NCBI GenBank assembly: GCA_964655115.1
Contig: CAZZKM010000024.1
Coordinates: forward strand, 1 to 15,432
Direction: 5' to 3'
Origin: ATZT02 sp964655115
GTDB taxonomy: Bacteria; Actinomycetota; Actinomycetes; S36-B12; UBA5976
Length of the DNA: 15,432 nt
Below the pieces are notes generated by a model. That model made no database searches and was not told the DNA's origin. It worked only from the letters and a program-made list of their open reading frames with translations. The position numbers and the translations under genes were made by a program. Below, in pieces: positions 14,190 to 15,432 of this stretch. Position 1 is the first letter of the stretch. The number at the start of each line of letters is the position of its first letter.

Positions 14190-15432
14190 ATGACAAGTGC
14201 TAATCGCGAAAAATTAAAATCTTGCCTGGTAAAAGAGCGAGCACTTTATAAAGAACGTAATCCTAAATCTTTAGAAATCTTTAATGATGCAAATAATTTA
14301 TTTGGCAAAGTCCCGATGACTTGGATGAATAAATGGGCTGGTGGTTTTCCAATTTATTTAGATTATGCAAAAGGAAACACAATTGTTTCTGTCGATGGAC
14401 ATTCCTATATTGATTTTGCATTAGGTGACACCGCAGCAATGGCTGGTCATTCTCCAGAAGCAGTAAGTGAAGCAATAAATAATCGATATACAAAAAAAGG
14501 TGGAGCAACCACCATGCTTCCTACAGAAGATGCACAATGGGTAGCTAATGAATTAAAAAATAGATTTAAAGTGCCACTGTGGTCATTTTCTTTATCTGCA
14601 ACTGATGCAAATAGATGGGCATTACGTCTTGCTCGAATGGTTACCAAAAGACCAAAAGTTTTAGCAGTTTCCTATGGCTATCACGGCACAGTTGATGAAA
14701 CTTTTGTTGTGCGGGGAGAAAATGGAGAAACACTTTTAAGGCCTGGAAATGTGGGTTCACCTTTTAGTGTTGCAGAAACAACAAGAGTTGCAGAATTTAA
14801 TGATCTAGAAAGTGTTGAAAAAGCTTTAGCAAATGGAGATGTGGCAGTAGTAATAACAGAACCTGCCTTAACAAATATTGGAATAGTTCCTCCAGAAACA
14901 GGATTTTTAGAGGGATTAAGAGAACTTTCGACAAAGTATGGCTCACTTTTATTAATTGATGAAACTCATACATTTTCTGCAGGTTATGGTGGCATGACTT
15001 TAGCCAATAATTTAAATCCAGACATTGTCACAATTGGTAAATCAATTGGCGGTGGAATTCCATCAGGTGCTTATGGAATTACTAAAGAATTAGCAGACAA
15101 AGCTTTAAATCAACCAGGAGTTGATTTAGTTGATGTTGGTGGAGTTGGTGGCACATTATCTGGAAACGCATTATCAGTAGCTGCAATGAGAGCAACTCTA
15201 GAAAAAGTTTTAACTAAAGAAAATTTTGATCACATGATTAAATTAGCCACAAAATTTACTAATGAAGTTCAAAGTGTTTTAGATGAAACAAATATTGATT
15301 GGTCAATCAGTCAACTTGGAGCAAGAGCAGAATATAGATTTATTAAACCTGCTCCAAAAAATGGCACAGAATCAGCTTTGGCAAGTGATGATGAATTAGA
15401 TGAATTCATGCATCTTTACACAATTAATAGAA
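14190..15432 (+). CDS. Class III aminotransferase (glutamate-1-semialdehyde aminomutase-like), 3' end outside window
   Basis: This fold-type I PLP enzyme has 414 codons visible, running to the window edge without a stop; relatives are about 450 residues. Features are VDGHSYIDFALGDTAAMAGH near the N-terminus, the acidic residue of LLLIDETHTFSAGYGG (D257) that contacts the PLP pyridine nitrogen, and the Schiff-base lysine in TIGKSIGGGIPSGAYG (K284). The overall form is that of the GSA aminomutase subgroup. The LFGKVPMTWMNKWAGGFP segment resembles actinobacterial 'transaminase' proteins rather than classical HemL, and also the phosphonate ammonia-lyase PbfA as I recall it, so the substrate is open. 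It begins 6 bases after the dnaB stop and may be co-transcribed or use its own leaderless promoter. No heme-pathway genes are in view. Confidence 0.85.
   Translation, partial: MTSANREKLKSCLVKERALYKERNPKSLEIFNDANNLFGKVPMTWMNKWAGGFPIYLDYAKGNTIVSVDGHSYIDFALGDTAAMAGHSPEAVSEAINNRYTKKGGATTMLPTEDAQWVANELKNRFKVPLWSFSLSATDANRWALRLARMVTKRPKVLAVSYGYHGTVDETFVVRGENGETLLRPGNVGSPFSVAETTRVAEFNDLESVEKALANGDVAVVITEPALTNIGIVPPETGFLEGLRELSTKYGSLLLIDETHTFSAGYGGMTLANNLNPDIVTIGKSIGGGIPSGAYGITKELADKALNQPGVDLVDVGGVGGTLSGNALSVAAMRATLEKVLTKENFDHMIKLATKFTNEVQSVLDETNIDWSISQLGARAEYRFIKPAPKNGTESALASDDELDEFMHLYTINR

Noticed and set aside
1..15432. CRISPR array, insertion sequence, tRNA or phage genes
   Set aside because: I found no regularly spaced repeats, transposase motifs, cloverleaf-like segments or phage proteins by reading both strands; base composition is even across the window.

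Overview
The window is about one third G+C by eye. It carries a gene order typical of the origin-proximal region of class Actinomycetia: murJ, a DUF6049 secreted protein, the CCA-adding enzyme, a DUF5318 protein, a class A PBP, an endonuclease IV/FemX/alanine-racemase-like trio, rpsF-ssb-rpsR-rplI and dnaB. The low G+C, gaps of a few bases, overlapping stops and lack of mobile DNA point to a streamlined planktonic actinobacterium, for example of the Nanopelagicales (acI) type. The exact taxon is inference. The standard bacterial code fits throughout. No tRNA, rRNA, CRISPR array, insertion sequence or prophage is visible.

Layout. 1-3214 (minus): a secreted, membrane-anchored DUF6049 protein is followed, with an ATGA overlap, by the lipid II flippase murJ, which is cut by the window edge. 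3215-3291: a compact divergent promoter region. 3292-7297 (plus): CCA tRNA nucleotidyltransferase, a DUF5318 zinc-binding protein and a bifunctional PBP with a Pro/Thr-rich tail. 7287-10237 (minus): nfo, a FemX-like peptidoglycan-bridge enzyme and an alanine-racemase-like protein are packed with 1- and 4-base gaps; the last overlaps the PBP gene tail to tail by 11 bases. 10238-10401: a structured leader resembling an S6:S18 autoregulatory element. 10402-11940 (plus): rpsF, ssb, rpsR and rplI, ended by a strong hairpin terminator. 11963-12457 (minus): a low-molecular-weight tyrosine phosphatase whose stop codon lies in the loop of that terminator. 12458-12804: a 347-base non-coding region with several DnaA-box-like sites. 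12805-15432 (plus): dnaB, then a class III aminotransferase truncated by the window edge.

Most genes serve two jobs. MurJ, the PBP, FemX and perhaps the racemase-like protein build the cell wall: lipid II export, polymerisation and cross-linking, and bridge formation. SSB, DnaB and endonuclease IV serve DNA replication and repair, while S6, S18, L9 and the CCA enzyme serve translation.

The signals I find most worth checking are these. A repeated start architecture (TANNNT, then exactly 7 bases, then the start codon, with no Shine-Dalgarno) appears at four genes and suggests leaderless transcripts. The rpsF leader folds so that its Shine-Dalgarno is sequestered, with a CCG motif next to a hairpin. 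A cluster of DnaA-box-like sites lies upstream of dnaB. The racemase-like protein keeps the PLP lysine but departs from the alanine racemase consensus. I did not find clear evidence of a wholly new system.
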